A program made the position numbers and the translations under genes. Shown here one piece after another: positions 1 to 8,494 of a stretch of DNA of 64,000 nucleotides (positions within the stretch are counted from its first letter, which is position 1; every line of letters begins with the position of its first letter). The stretch comes from Ruegeria arenilitoris (GTDB lineage: Bacteria; Pseudomonadota; Alphaproteobacteria; Rhodobacterales; Rhodobacteraceae). The stretch lies in contig NZ_WPZQ01000012.1 of NCBI RefSeq assembly GCF_013030265.1, forward strand, positions 64,501-128,500. The letters are read 5' to 3'. The notes beneath the pieces were generated by a model. The model had not been told where the DNA came from. It was given only the letters and a program-made list of their open reading frames with translations, and searched no databases.

Positions 1-269
1 GTACCCGGTTTCTCTTGTGACAGCGATTTCAGGCGGTTTTCGGACAGCCGTGAAAACACCGAGTTGGTGTTGTATGTGACGCCATCAAGCTCAACATCTA
101 TCCGGGCACCATCTTTTTCGTGAGTCAGCGTCCAGTCTGTCTTGGGCGGTATCTGAAGGACCAGCCTTGTAAAGCCGTCATGCTCACCCGAGCGCACTCG
201 GACTTCCTGTGCATTTGCACATGTTGCGGAAAAGACCAGGATAAACGAGAGGACGCATTTCCTGATCAT
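1..269 (-). CDS. Exported protein of flagellar cluster, N-terminal part only
   Basis: The gene runs off the left edge; 89 codons are visible. It begins at an ATG that overlaps the motA stop codon (ATGA), so it is the next gene of the motA operon. The first 20 residues form a signal peptide ending in ANA before QEVRVRSGEHDG. The mature start, with RSGEHDGFTRLVLQIP, looks like the N-terminus of the large periplasmic proteins often found behind motA in Rhodobacterales, some of which carry TPR repeats further on. That C-terminal part is outside the window, so the family call is an inference from position and the short visible stretch. Confidence 0.75.
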   Translation of the reverse strand, partial: MIRKCVLSFILVFSATCANAQEVRVRSGEHDGFTRLVLQIPPKTDWTLTHEKDGARIDVELDGVTYNTNSVFSRLSENRLKSLSQEKPG

Positions 270-1135
270 GCTGCCGCCTGTTTCAGTTCTTTCAGCGCAT
301 CTTCAAGCTCAGTAAAACCGGGTCGGTTATGCGTCGGAGTATTCTGGCGTCCAACTTCGATACACATCGCGGTGTTGTGGTTGTGCAGGTTGGCTACCAG
401 AACCTCTTTGATCAGTTGGTAGAAGTGGTTGTCCTCTTCAACGACGGCCTTCACCTTTCCCGCGAACGGCCCCACCAGCCCGTAGGCCAGGAATACACCC
501 AAAAATGTGCCGACAAGAGCACCACCGATCAGCTTGCCCAGAACTTCCGGAGGCTGGTCGATTGATCCCATCGTCTTGATCACGCCAAGAACCGCAGCAA
601 CGATACCCAACGCAGGCAGGCCGTCTGCCACGGTCTGCAGCGCATGGCTGGAGTGCATCGCGTGATGGAAGTTTGCTTCCATCCGCTTCTCCAAAACCTC
701 CTCAACCTGATGCGGATCATCATAATTCATCGAGGCTGAGCGCATCGTGTCGCAGATCAAGTCAACAGCTTCGCGATCGGCCTGAATTTTTGGGTAGGTG
801 GAAAACAGCGAAGAGCTCTCGGGATCTTCGATATGTTGCTCTAACTCGACGGGATTTGCCCGTGCGATGCGGATCAGTGAAAACAATAGGCACAACAGAT
901 CTCGATAGTCTTCGGGTTTCCATTTCGGCCCCTTGAACACTTTTCCGATGTCCTTGGCGGTATGTTTGACCCCGCCAAAATCATTACTGATCATGAATGC
1001 GCCGACTGCGGCGCCTCCAATCATCATCATTTCAAAGGGAAGCGACTTCATGATGATGGCCATCTTGCCGCCAGCAGCCAGATATCCGCCGAATACCATC
1101 ACGAAAATGACGACAATACCTACGATCCCAAGCAT
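266..1135 (-). CDS. motA: Flagellar motor stator protein MotA
   Basis: This is the proton-channel stator subunit that drives flagellar rotation with MotB in the inner membrane. The 289-residue length fits the family. Four membrane segments are visible: residues 1-20, about 32-52, 173-189 (LPALGIVAAVLGVIKTMG, the conserved channel helix with its proline) and 202-224. The cytoplasmic loop between segments two and three holds the charged residues expected to meet FliG. The gene sits 46 bases behind the motE-like gene and overlaps the exported-protein gene that follows. No motB is in the window. Confidence 0.95.
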   Translation of the reverse strand: MLGIVGIVVIFVMVFGGYLAAGGKMAIIMKSLPFEMMMIGGAAVGAFMISNDFGGVKHTAKDIGKVFKGPKWKPEDYRDLLCLLFSLIRIARANPVELEQHIEDPESSSLFSTYPKIQADREAVDLICDTMRSASMNYDDPHQVEEVLEKRMEANFHHAMHSSHALQTVADGLPALGIVAAVLGVIKTMGSIDQPPEVLGKLIGGALVGTFLGVFLAYGLVGPFAGKVKAVVEEDNHFYQLIKEVLVANLHNHNTAMCIEVGRQNTPTHNRPGFTELEDALKELKQAAA

Positions 1136-1181
1136 ATACGATCTCCAACGGCGCGAACTGAGGGTTTGAAAGACACAGGTG

Positions 1182-1772
1182 TCACTCCTGTGGAGCCAGC
1201 GCGTTGCGCCCGGCCATTACAACACTGATGGTATAGGCGGCTTCGGGGTTTAGACCGGCCATGACACCAGCGGCTGTATCGGGCGGCATACGAGACAGGA
1301 AACCGGCTGCAAAAATTGGATCCATAGTCTCAAACAACGCCGCGGCGTCTTTCGGCTTCATGTTCTGATAGACATCAGTAAGTCGGGTCAGATCTGCCTC
1401 GGCGGCGTTATCGGCGACTGCAACAGTTGCGCGAAGCGCATCTTCTGCCTCGCGTAGTGTGATCAACCGGCTCGCAATGGCCAGATCAGCTATTTCCAAA
1501 GCCTTCTCACGATCCTGCACGATCCTTTCACGCCTCTCGATTGCCTCTTCACGCCGCCGTAATTCGGTCAGCACGACTTGTAGTTCCTGTTTTTCAAACC
1601 CCGATTGTTGGGATTGAGGTTGCGATGTCGATCCTGTCTGATCGCCACGCGCCAGAGCGGGTCCGGCCTCCAGGCTCAACCGAATAACGGCGGAGCCGAT
1701 CATCAGGGCCGATATCAATGTCAGAACGCCGCTGCGCTGGCGGCCTGATTTGCCCTTTCTGTTCAGCCTCAT
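1182..1772 (-). CDS. MotE-like flagellar protein with MgtE-N type C-terminus
   Basis: A 196-residue membrane-anchored protein. A hydrophobic segment lies at about residues 17-38. It is followed by a long charged coiled coil (about 56-115, rich in REEAIERRE-like heptads). A C-terminal helical domain at about 134-183 (YQNMKPKDAAALFETM and MPPDTAAGVMAGL) resembles the MgtE intracellular N domain. This architecture is that of MotE, the chaperone of the MotC periplasmic motor protein in Rhizobiales, and related proteins occur in Rhodobacterales motor operons. Its ATG overlaps the stop of the upstream gene, so translation is probably coupled. The exact role here is inferred. Confidence 0.75.
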   Translation of the reverse strand: MRLNRKGKSGRQRSGVLTLISALMIGSAVIRLSLEAGPALARGDQTGSTSQPQSQQSGFEKQELQVVLTELRRREEAIERRERIVQDREKALEIADLAIASRLITLREAEDALRATVAVADNAAEADLTRLTDVYQNMKPKDAAALFETMDPIFAAGFLSRMPPDTAAGVMAGLNPEAAYTISVVMAGRNALAPQE

Positions 1773-2257
1773 CTGCTGGCCTCGTCCAGCTGCGGTGCGT
1801 GGCGAAAGAACATCAGCCCTTCGGGAGGTTTTGTGGCCTCTTTGGCAGGGGGCTCAAGCTCCTGATTTTCTCTGAAATCTTCAATGTTAGTCTCTGTTTC
1901 AGCAGATTCTTCTTCCGATTCTTCTCCCGGTTCAGCCTCAGCCGGGGGCGTATTTTCATCTATGGAGTCTTCAGGAATCACATCGTGCATCGATGCCATC
2001 ATCAGTTCCAGGCGCTGGGCAACGGATTCCGCCCTCTGCGTCAGATCCTGCAGTGTTAGACCGGACTGGTCCGATGCGTGTCGGGCCGATTCGAGCGAAT
2101 TTTTCAGCTCCTCAGCCTGCGCTGACAGAACCGATACAGCTCCGCCCACGCCCTTTTCCAGATCAGTAAATCGTTTCAGGCGCCGGGCCAGAACAAAGCA
2201 GTACAGACCCGCCCCAAGCGCGCCTGCGACCAGCAGAATATCCGCGATAAGTTCCAA
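1769..2257 (-). CDS. Membrane-anchored coiled-coil protein of flagellar operon
   Basis: A 162-residue protein of no recognised family. It has an N-terminal hydrophobic segment (residues 4-24), then a helical, glutamine- and serine-rich stretch likely to form a coiled coil (about 30-90), then a very acidic low-complexity tail (about 95-130). It lies between fliL (9 bases away) and the motE-like gene (4-base overlap), so it is certainly cotranscribed with them. Position suggests a role in the flagellar motor or basal body, but nothing in the sequence proves this. Confidence 0.7.
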   Translation of the reverse strand: MELIADILLVAGALGAGLYCFVLARRLKRFTDLEKGVGGAVSVLSAQAEELKNSLESARHASDQSGLTLQDLTQRAESVAQRLELMMASMHDVIPEDSIDENTPPAEAEPGEESEEESAETETNIEDFRENQELEPPAKEATKPPEGLMFFRHAPQLDEASR

Positions 2258-2266
2258 CTTCGTCTC

Positions 2267-2797
2267 CTAGTTCAGTACGAATTCCATAACCAAAACATCG
2301 CGCACGCGACCTTCGCCGGTGACGATGGCGATGCGCCGCAGCAGATGTCCGCGGATGCGGATCAGGGCCAGCGAATCCTCAAGATCCGAGATCTCGAGCG
2401 CGCGAAGATACCCGTTCAACACATCCATGATTCGGGGCTGCATCTTTTCCACGTCGGCGATGTACTTGGCATTCACCTCTAGCTGAGCGTGGAATTTCAG
2501 ATGACGGGAATCACCGGCATTTACCGAGACAATCACCGGTGGAAGATCGACGAAACCGACAGCAGGTAAGGCCTTTGCAGGCGTGCCATCGGCATTCTCA
2601 TTGGCCGCCTGAACATCTGCTTTCCCGCCAATTGGCAATACACCCGACGTGGTCAGGAAGTATCCGCCCGCAGCCCCGGCCAAGGCCAGGACAACGCCTG
2701 CGATAAGCCCTTTTTTCCCTGATTTTTCGGAGGCTTCCGCCTCATCCATAGCTGCGTCAGTCATGACGTCCTCATCGATCTGTTCGGCAACTGTCAT
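2267..2797 (-). CDS. fliL: Flagellar basal body-associated protein FliL
   Basis: FliL is an inner-membrane protein that rings the stator and supports torque. The 176-residue product has a short acidic cytoplasmic tail (1-29), one membrane helix (about 30-52) and a periplasmic domain. That domain carries the FliL pattern PPVIVSVN followed by LKFHAQLEVN and the terminal LVMEFVLN. It is the first gene of the leftward motor operon and is divergent from fliF with 80 bases between the start codons, which hold a CtrA-like site. Confidence 0.93.
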   Translation of the reverse strand: MTVAEQIDEDVMTDAAMDEAEASEKSGKKGLIAGVVLALAGAAGGYFLTTSGVLPIGGKADVQAANENADGTPAKALPAVGFVDLPPVIVSVNAGDSRHLKFHAQLEVNAKYIADVEKMQPRIMDVLNGYLRALEISDLEDSLALIRIRGHLLRRIAIVTGEGRVRDVLVMEFVLN

Positions 2798-2810
2798 AAC
2801 CCCGCAGGGA

Positions 2811-2825
2811 CTAACCGATTGTTAA
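2811..2825. promoter_or_regulatory. CtrA-box-like site between fliL and fliF
   Basis: CTAA, seven bases, TTAA: one mismatch from the CtrA consensus TTAA-N7-TTAA. It overlaps an inverted repeat, CGATTG at 2816-2821 and CAATCG at 2829-2834. CtrA is known to control flagellar genes in Rhodobacterales, and the site sits in the middle of the divergent promoter region. The match alone is short and could be chance. Confidence 0.45.
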
Positions 2826-2877
2826 GGGCAATCGTCCAAACAGAGGCAGAGCCGCACAGAATGTCGGCGAGTCGGAG

Positions 2878-4482
2878 GTGAGCGTGCAGCAGATCGGAAC
2901 TGTCTGGGCAAGTTTGGACAGGCGCAAACAAATTATCGTCGCTGGCGCCGTAGCGCTGGTGTTTCTTGGAATCCTCGGCATGTCCCGTCTGGTGACCGCG
3001 CCGTCGATGACACTGCTATACGCCGGGCTCGAAAGTGGCGCAGCCGGCGATATCGTACGTGCGCTTGATCAGCGCGGGGTTACTTACGAAATCAGAGGCG
3101 GCTCAATCTATGTGCCCGGTGCGCAGCGTGACGAATTGCGTATGACGCTGGCGAGCGAGGGCCTGCCCGCCAACGGAAATCGAGGCTACGAACTGCTCGA
3201 TTCCCTCAGCGGATTTGGCACCACGTCGCAGATGTTCGACGCTGCATACTGGCGCGCAAAGGAAGGCGAGCTGGCGCGCACTATCGTGGGCAGTTCCTAT
3301 GTCAGCCAGGCGCGCGTTCACATTGCGAACGGATCAGCCAATCCGTTTCAGCGCAGCGTGTCGCCAACAGCATCGGTCTATTTGGTGCCTTCAGGTGGCC
3401 AGATCACGGGCGATCAGGCCAAGGCAATCCGGTTTCTGGTTTCTTCGGCAGTTAGCGGTTTGGCCCCGGAAAACGTCTCGGTGATCGATTCGAATGGCAC
3501 AGTGATCGGACCTCAGGAGACCGCAGTCGCCGCCGATACTGCCGATGACAAGGCGCGCCAGCTGCGAGAAAGGGTGATGCGCCTGGTCGAAGCGCGTGTT
3601 GGCGCCGGGAATGCGGTTGTCGAAGTCAGTGTAGATACTGTGACCGAAACCGAATCCATTCGCGAACGACGCATTGATCCAAAAGGTCGAGTAGCGATCA
3701 GTACAGATGTTGAGGAAAGGTCGGACAGTGCTCACAACCAATCCTCTGATGTCACCGTTGCGTCGAATTTGCCGGATGGCGATGGATCCGGAGGGGATGA
3801 ATCGAATTCGAACGCCACCCAAACGCGCGAACGGGTGAATTATGAAATCTCCGAAACCGAGCTCGAAGTGCATCGTGCCCCGGGTGCGATCAAGCGCTTG
3901 ACCGTTGCGGTATTGGTCAATGGGGAACGAACCATTGATGCCGCAGGTGTCGAGACATTCGTTCCGATGCCGCAGGTCGAACTGGATGCCTTGGGTGAGC
4001 TCGTCGCCTCTGCCGTTGGTTTCGATGCCGAAAGGGGTGATGTGATTACGCTCAAATCCCTCGACCTTCCGGCGGTTGAACCACAGGGCACATTGGCGTC
4101 ATCTTCACTTTTGAGCCGAGTTCACCTCGACGTCATGTCCTTGATTCAAATGACAGTTCTGGCGCTGGTCACGTTGGTTCTGGCACTGTTTGTGATCCGT
4201 CCGATACTATCCAAGCAAGCTGTCGTACCTGCATTGCTACCTGCTGGCGGCGCACCCGATGGAGAGGCCGCGCCCTATCTGACGGGTGAGATTGCAGCAG
4301 ATGAATCATCGGAATTCGCTCCGTTGCCGGGTCAGGCGCAAGCAGAGGCAGGCGTACCCGCACTGCCGTCAGCCAAAGGCGAGGATGCCGTGGATCGCCT
4401 GCGTGCGATGATCGGTGACAAGCAGGAAGAAACGGTTGAGATCCTGCGCAGCTGGCTCGAGGAAAGCGAGGAGAAGGTGTGA
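2878..4482 (+). CDS. fliF: Flagellar MS-ring protein FliF
   Basis: FliF builds the MS ring in the inner membrane, the base of the flagellum and mount for the FliG rotor. The 534-residue length and two membrane segments (about 19-39 and 423-445) fit. Between them lie the YscJ-like ring domains (VYLVPSGGQI, then the ERVNYEISETE region). The last 30 residues (DRLRAMIGDKQEETVEIL) form the FliG-binding helix. The start is GTG at 2878; a second GTG at 2884 is better spaced from the GGAG at 2875-2878 and may be the real one. First gene of the rightward fliF-fliH-fliN-fliP operon. Confidence 0.95.
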   Translation: MSVQQIGTVWASLDRRKQIIVAGAVALVFLGILGMSRLVTAPSMTLLYAGLESGAAGDIVRALDQRGVTYEIRGGSIYVPGAQRDELRMTLASEGLPANGNRGYELLDSLSGFGTTSQMFDAAYWRAKEGELARTIVGSSYVSQARVHIANGSANPFQRSVSPTASVYLVPSGGQITGDQAKAIRFLVSSAVSGLAPENVSVIDSNGTVIGPQETAVAADTADDKARQLRERVMRLVEARVGAGNAVVEVSVDTVTETESIRERRIDPKGRVAISTDVEERSDSAHNQSSDVTVASNLPDGDGSGGDESNSNATQTRERVNYEISETELEVHRAPGAIKRLTVAVLVNGERTIDAAGVETFVPMPQVELDALGELVASAVGFDAERGDVITLKSLDLPAVEPQGTLASSSLLSRVHLDVMSLIQMTVLALVTLVLALFVIRPILSKQAVVPALLPAGGAPDGEAAPYLTGEIAADESSEFAPLPGQAQAEAGVPALPSAKGEDAVDRLRAMIGDKQEETVEILRSWLEESEEKV

Positions 4483-5078
4483 TGTCCATCGCTCATCTCC
4501 TTGAAGATTTCACGGCCCAGTCCGACGGTGCCGCAGTTCATCTGCTGGATGAAGATGCGCTGGAAGAACAGCGTCTGGCCGCTTTTGAAAACGGCTACGG
4601 TGCCGGATGGGAAGACGCGATAAAGGCGCAGGAACAGCAGAGCGGGCGCCTCACGGATGAGCTGGCAAGATCACTCGAGGATGTGTCCTTTACCTATCAC
4701 GAGGCAATGACACGAATGACTCTGTCTCTGGAGCCGATGTTTCAGAGTCTAATAGGTGTCATTTTGCCTGAAGTGGTCGATCGAAGCTTTGCAACACAGA
4801 TCGTCGAGCAGTTATGCCAAATGGCACAGGATCAGATTGGCCAACCCATGCAGCTTGTGGTGCCTGAAGGTTCATCAGAAGCGGTGCAGAACCTAGTGCC
4901 CGACGCGCTTTCACCATCCCCACAGGTCATCGAAGACCCTGCGCTTCAGCCGGGGCAGGCGCGGCTGCAGGTTGGTACGGCGCGGCGCGCGGTTGATCAC
5001 AGCGCGTTGCTGTCCACCATCGCGCGGGCATTCGACGCATATCTCCATGAAGCAAAAGAGGCTTTGTCAAATGAGTGA
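4482..5078 (+). CDS. fliH: FliH-like flagellar export regulator
   Basis: A roughly 198-residue cytoplasmic protein in the position of fliH, which binds and restrains the FliI export ATPase. The middle part (about residues 20-90) is helical with repeated E and Q; the C-terminus (VEQLCQMAQDQIGQPMQLVV) fits the FliH/YscL C-domain. I chose ATG at 4482, which overlaps the fliF TGA; a GTG one codon earlier is possible. Similarity to FliH is weak by eye, as is usual in this family, so the call leans on gene order between fliF and fliN. Confidence 0.7.
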   Translation: MSIAHLLEDFTAQSDGAAVHLLDEDALEEQRLAAFENGYGAGWEDAIKAQEQQSGRLTDELARSLEDVSFTYHEAMTRMTLSLEPMFQSLIGVILPEVVDRSFATQIVEQLCQMAQDQIGQPMQLVVPEGSSEAVQNLVPDALSPSPQVIEDPALQPGQARLQVGTARRAVDHSALLSTIARAFDAYLHEAKEALSNE

Positions 5079-5355
5079 TCCCCAGACCCCGAAACCCGAA
5101 AAGAACCCGTTCGAGGCTGTGCCGATCGAGGTCACCGTGTCAGTTGGGCGCGCCCGTCCTCTGATCCGCGATCTGCTGAACATGGGTGAGAATGCCGTGC
5201 TCACGCTGGACAAACGCATAGAAGATCCGGTGGATCTATATGTTGGCGATCAACTGGTCGCGCGCGGATTGTTGGAGGAGCTTGAGGGAGACCAGTCAGG
5301 CCGGCTCGCCGTACGCTTAACTGAGATATCTGACCTGCAGAACGGTATTGGATGA
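5071..5355 (+). CDS. fliN: Flagellar motor switch protein FliN
   Basis: A 94-residue C-ring protein. Almost all of it is one SpoA domain: IEVTVSVGRARPLIRDLLNM, then LTLDKRIEDPVDLYVGD and a closing VRLTEI. FliN caps the rotor ring and helps switch direction and dock export cargo. I start it at the ATG at 5071, which overlaps the fliH end by 8 bases; the open frame extends further upstream, but that part (from 4972) lies inside fliH and has no domain. The stop overlaps the fliP start. Confidence 0.93.
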   Translation: MSDPQTPKPEKNPFEAVPIEVTVSVGRARPLIRDLLNMGENAVLTLDKRIEDPVDLYVGDQLVARGLLEELEGDQSGRLAVRLTEISDLQNGIG

Positions 5356-6086
5356 TGCGCCAATTGTTCTGGCTGGGTCTCGCAGGCCTTCTGTTGATGC
5401 CTTCATTTGCAACGGCGCAAGAACTGTCCCTGTCATTGGGTGATGGCGGCTCGATCTCGGCTAGAACAATACAGCTGATCCTGCTGATCACGATCCTCAG
5501 CCTGGCGCCGGGTCTGGCAATCATGATCACCTGTTTTCCTTTTCTTATCACGGTTCTCGCCATTCTGAGACAGGGTATTGGCCTGCAGCAATCACCACCG
5601 AACATGCTGATTGTCAGCCTCGCTTTGTTCCTGACCTATTTCATAATGGAGCCGGTCTTTACCGAAGCTTGGGACACGGGCATTCGTCCAATGGTAGAAG
5701 AAACGCTTGATGTAGAGCCTGCTTTGGAACGGGCATTGGTTCCGTTTCGTGAATTCATGGCCGCCCGATTGGATGCCGATACGTTTTATTCGATGGCAGC
5801 GCTGCGCCCGGGTGGTGAGGCGATGCAGCTGTCACCCGAAGCGCCAATCTCGGTGCTGATGCCATCCTTCATGCTGTCCGAGATTGCGCGTGCCTTTCAA
5901 ATAGGTTTCCTGATTTTTCTGCCGTTTCTGATCATCGATCTCGTGGTTGCTGCCGTGCTCATGTCGATGGGCATGATGATGGTGCCGCCTGCAACGGTGT
6001 CTCTTCCGTTCAAACTGGCGTTCTTTGTCATAGCTGACGGTTGGGCCCTGATCGCCGGAGCGCTGGTGCGCAGCTACGTGCCATAG
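5352..6086 (+). CDS. fliP: Flagellar type III export gate protein FliP
   Basis: FliP forms the core of the flagellar export gate with FliQ and FliR. The 244-residue protein has a cleavable signal peptide (1-22, ending ATAQ), as FliP has. It carries the strongly conserved TMs: LILLITILSLAPGLAIMITC, then ITVLAILRQGIGLQQSPPNM, then the C-terminal pair with MGMMMVPPATVSLPFKL. ATG at 5352 overlaps the fliN stop. fliQ and fliR do not follow: the next gene is on the other strand, so those are encoded elsewhere. Confidence 0.97.
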   Translation: MMRQLFWLGLAGLLLMPSFATAQELSLSLGDGGSISARTIQLILLITILSLAPGLAIMITCFPFLITVLAILRQGIGLQQSPPNMLIVSLALFLTYFIMEPVFTEAWDTGIRPMVEETLDVEPALERALVPFREFMAARLDADTFYSMAALRPGGEAMQLSPEAPISVLMPSFMLSEIARAFQIGFLIFLPFLIIDLVVAAVLMSMGMMMVPPATVSLPFKLAFFVIADGWALIAGALVRSYVP

Positions 6087-6101
6087 TGCTGAGGTGACAA
6101 T

Positions 6102-7544
6102 CTATTGGCGCGTAATTCGAAGCCGCGCCCGCAGACCCTGATCACCGGCCTCAAAGCTGAGCGTCCCGCCGTGTTGTTCGGCTACGGTGGCGGCAATCGT
6201 CAGGCCCAGTCCAAACCCATCCGAAGAGCCTGTGTTAGAGCCGCGTTGGAACGGCGCCATCAGGGCCTCGACATCCTCGACAGACAGATCGGTTCCCTTG
6301 TCTTCGACGACGATTGTCGCTGTCTGCGCATCGGTTTCCAATGCAACTTCGGCATGGCGGCCATATTTCAACGCATTGTCGATAAGGTTGCTGAGTGCGC
6401 GTTTGAGGGAGATCGGCCGGCCCATGATCAGAATGCGCCTGGTTTCAGGCAGCGATCCCTGCCCGCGCCGGGATGCAAAGACTGATTGGGCGCCTTCTAC
6501 CACTACAGGAGCAACTTGTTTCAGCGAAACCGGAAGGTCCATATCCTGATAGTCGGCGACCAGAGATTCGACTAAAGCAGTCAATGAAATCTGGCGTGGG
6601 TCTTCGATGCTGAGTTCGGACCGGGTATAGGTCAGGACGCTTTCGATCATGCCGGTCATCTGATCCACATCGGCCTCAAGCTTTTCGCGCAACTCATCAT
6701 CCGGGATCAACGCCGCGCGCAGACGTACCCGGGTGGCGGGTGTGCCGAGATCGTGGCTGACACCCGACAGGACAATCGCACGTTTCTCAAGCTGGGCACG
6801 TTCATCGTCCAGATGGTCATTCACGGCGGAAACGATTTCGCGCAACTCCTCGGGGCCGTCCGCGTCATAGCTGTCCGGCCCACCCCTGCGTCTGCGATCC
6901 CGCAGTGCCTGAGCGAACCGGGCAAAGGTGTCGGTCACGTTGCCCACTGACGTCAGGATGACGGCAAGCGCGATTACAGCAATCAATATGGCGGGCAGGC
7001 GCAGATCGGTTGGTGCCGCCTCGCATCCCCAGACAGCAGTTCCATCGACACTTTGCCAGTCACCCCGACCGAATCTGGCGATCAGGATCGGCTCACTGCA
7101 ATAGGTCGCCAGCAACCGGGTCAGGTTTCCCATCTTTTGCGGCCCGGTCTGATCGCTGCCCGAAACAATATCAGAAACCGGATAGACCAGCCGGTCGGAC
7201 ATCACCGCCAGCGTCAGTTCGCGCCCGCTGAGCGGTGAAGAACTGTCGGTCAATATCGACAGGTTGGTTACGAAACGGCGGCCCGAAAAGCCCGGAATTT
7301 GTTCAAATTTGCCTTCTTCGGCCAAGATCGCCGCGTCCGGTGACAATGGCGTAATCGAAACATCCTGCGGCGAAGCCATGCCGGTTCGCAATTCTTCGTA
7401 CACGGCAAAGCCGGCCACAAAGGACTGTGTCAGATACCGATCCCAGGACTGCGCCGAGGTAAACCAAAGCCCTCCGGACAAAAGGCCCGCAGCAAATGCG
7501 GCCAGTGTCCAGATCCAGCCAAGGCGGCGCAGTGGCAGGGTCAT
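6102..7544 (-). CDS. Membrane sensor histidine kinase
   Basis: Senses a periplasmic signal and phosphorylates the response regulator encoded just upstream, whose stop overlaps this start by 4 bases. Of 480 residues, two membrane helices (about 11-30 and 183-203) bracket a sensor domain of about 150 residues; a HAMP-like linker follows. The H box is SHDLGTP with His264, the N box runs to N390 (SNLIDNALKYG), and the G2 box is GFGLGL (443-448). The G1 box reads EDKGTDLS instead of the usual DxGPG. Position next to a GtsABC-type transporter suggests a role like the glucose-sensing kinase of Pseudomonas. Confidence 0.88.
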   Translation of the reverse strand: MTLPLRRLGWIWTLAAFAAGLLSGGLWFTSAQSWDRYLTQSFVAGFAVYEELRTGMASPQDVSITPLSPDAAILAEEGKFEQIPGFSGRRFVTNLSILTDSSSPLSGRELTLAVMSDRLVYPVSDIVSGSDQTGPQKMGNLTRLLATYCSEPILIARFGRGDWQSVDGTAVWGCEAAPTDLRLPAILIAVIALAVILTSVGNVTDTFARFAQALRDRRRRGGPDSYDADGPEELREIVSAVNDHLDDERAQLEKRAIVLSGVSHDLGTPATRVRLRAALIPDDELREKLEADVDQMTGMIESVLTYTRSELSIEDPRQISLTALVESLVADYQDMDLPVSLKQVAPVVVEGAQSVFASRRGQGSLPETRRILIMGRPISLKRALSNLIDNALKYGRHAEVALETDAQTATIVVEDKGTDLSVEDVEALMAPFQRGSNTGSSDGFGLGLTIAATVAEQHGGTLSFEAGDQGLRARLRITRQ

Positions 7545-8278
7545 GCATCTTCTTCCACGGTCACCTCGGCGGAAAAGATGTAACCCACACCGCGTTCGGT
7601 GCGCAGCATTCTGGGTTCTTTGGGGTTGGTTTCAATCTTGGATCGCAGACGACCCACCAGCATATCGATCGCGCGACCCTGAGCCTCGGGCTTGTCATCG
7701 CTACCGGTGACGTCGAGTGCTGCCGCGATTTCATCACGCTTCAGAGGGATATGCGGATTTGCCAGCAGCACCTTGAGCAGTGCGGTCTCACGCTGGGACA
7801 GGGATACGAGATAGCCATCAGGTGAATGTACCTCATCCCGCTTGCCGTCGAAAACCCAGCCGTCAAAGCGGAATGTTTTGGTGCGCCGACGATAGGCCAG
7901 CGATGGTGTCCGTCTTGCGCGCTGCATCACCGCCCGGACCCGTGCCAGCAAAAGCTGGGGGTTGAAGGGTTTGGCTATATAGTCATCGGCGCCCACTTCG
8001 TAGCCTGCCATACGCTGATGATCTGCAGACAGCGCTGACACGAAGATAATCGGCACATCTTGTTCGTTGCGCAGGCGGGCGCAGATCTCTACCCCGTTTT
8101 CGTCACCCAGCATGACGTCCAGCAGGATCAGATCGATCCGGCCCGCGCGCAAATGGGTCAGCACATCTTTTTCAGTCGCGGCGGGCAGCGCGATGAAACC
8201 GTTTTTTTGAAAGAACTGGGTCATCATCGACCGCATGTCCGGGTCGTCATCCACCACCAATAGACGCGGAATGGTCAC
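7541..8278 (-). CDS. OmpR-family response regulator
   Basis: A 245-residue two-domain regulator. The receiver has the acidic pocket D10-D12, the phosphoacceptor D54 (LILLDVMLGDENG) and the KPF motif. The C-terminal winged helix starts near residue 145 and ends with the typical RTERGVGYIFSAEV. It is cotranscribed with the kinase gene and divergent from the sugar transporter genes, with 216 bases between starts that hold GTAAC repeats. By analogy with GltR of Pseudomonas it probably controls the transporter. Confidence 0.9.
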   Translation of the reverse strand: MTIPRLLVVDDDPDMRSMMTQFFQKNGFIALPAATEKDVLTHLRAGRIDLILLDVMLGDENGVEICARLRNEQDVPIIFVSALSADHQRMAGYEVGADDYIAKPFNPQLLLARVRAVMQRARRTPSLAYRRRTKTFRFDGWVFDGKRDEVHSPDGYLVSLSQRETALLKVLLANPHIPLKRDEIAAALDVTGSDDKPEAQGRAIDMLVGRLRSKIETNPKEPRMLRTERGVGYIFSAEVTVEEDA

Positions 8279-8318
8279 CTTATCCTCCCCGGTTCCCCCT
8301 CAACCGTTGCCGTCAATT

Positions 8319-8363
8319 GTAACGAACGGCAACAGATTCAAGGCCAACGTAACACGCTGTAAC
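8319..8363. promoter_or_regulatory. GTAAC direct repeats upstream of sugar transporter
   Basis: GTAAC occurs at 8319-8323, 8349-8353 and 8359-8363, so the copies are 30 and 10 bases apart, all on one face of the helix. OmpR-family regulators bind tandem direct repeats at about 10-base spacing, and such a regulator is encoded directly alongside. Candidate binding site for the regulator at 7541-8278; binding itself is inferred. Confidence 0.5.
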
Positions 8364-8494
8364 AAAAGGGGTGAATATTTCCACCTTCTTTGGGTCTTGC
8401 CCCAGAATACGCGTTGCCAGACCGTATCCGACAACCCGTAATATCGCGCATCGCTGCCGGATCGGCGGCACTGAAGTTTCTGGGAGGATACCAA

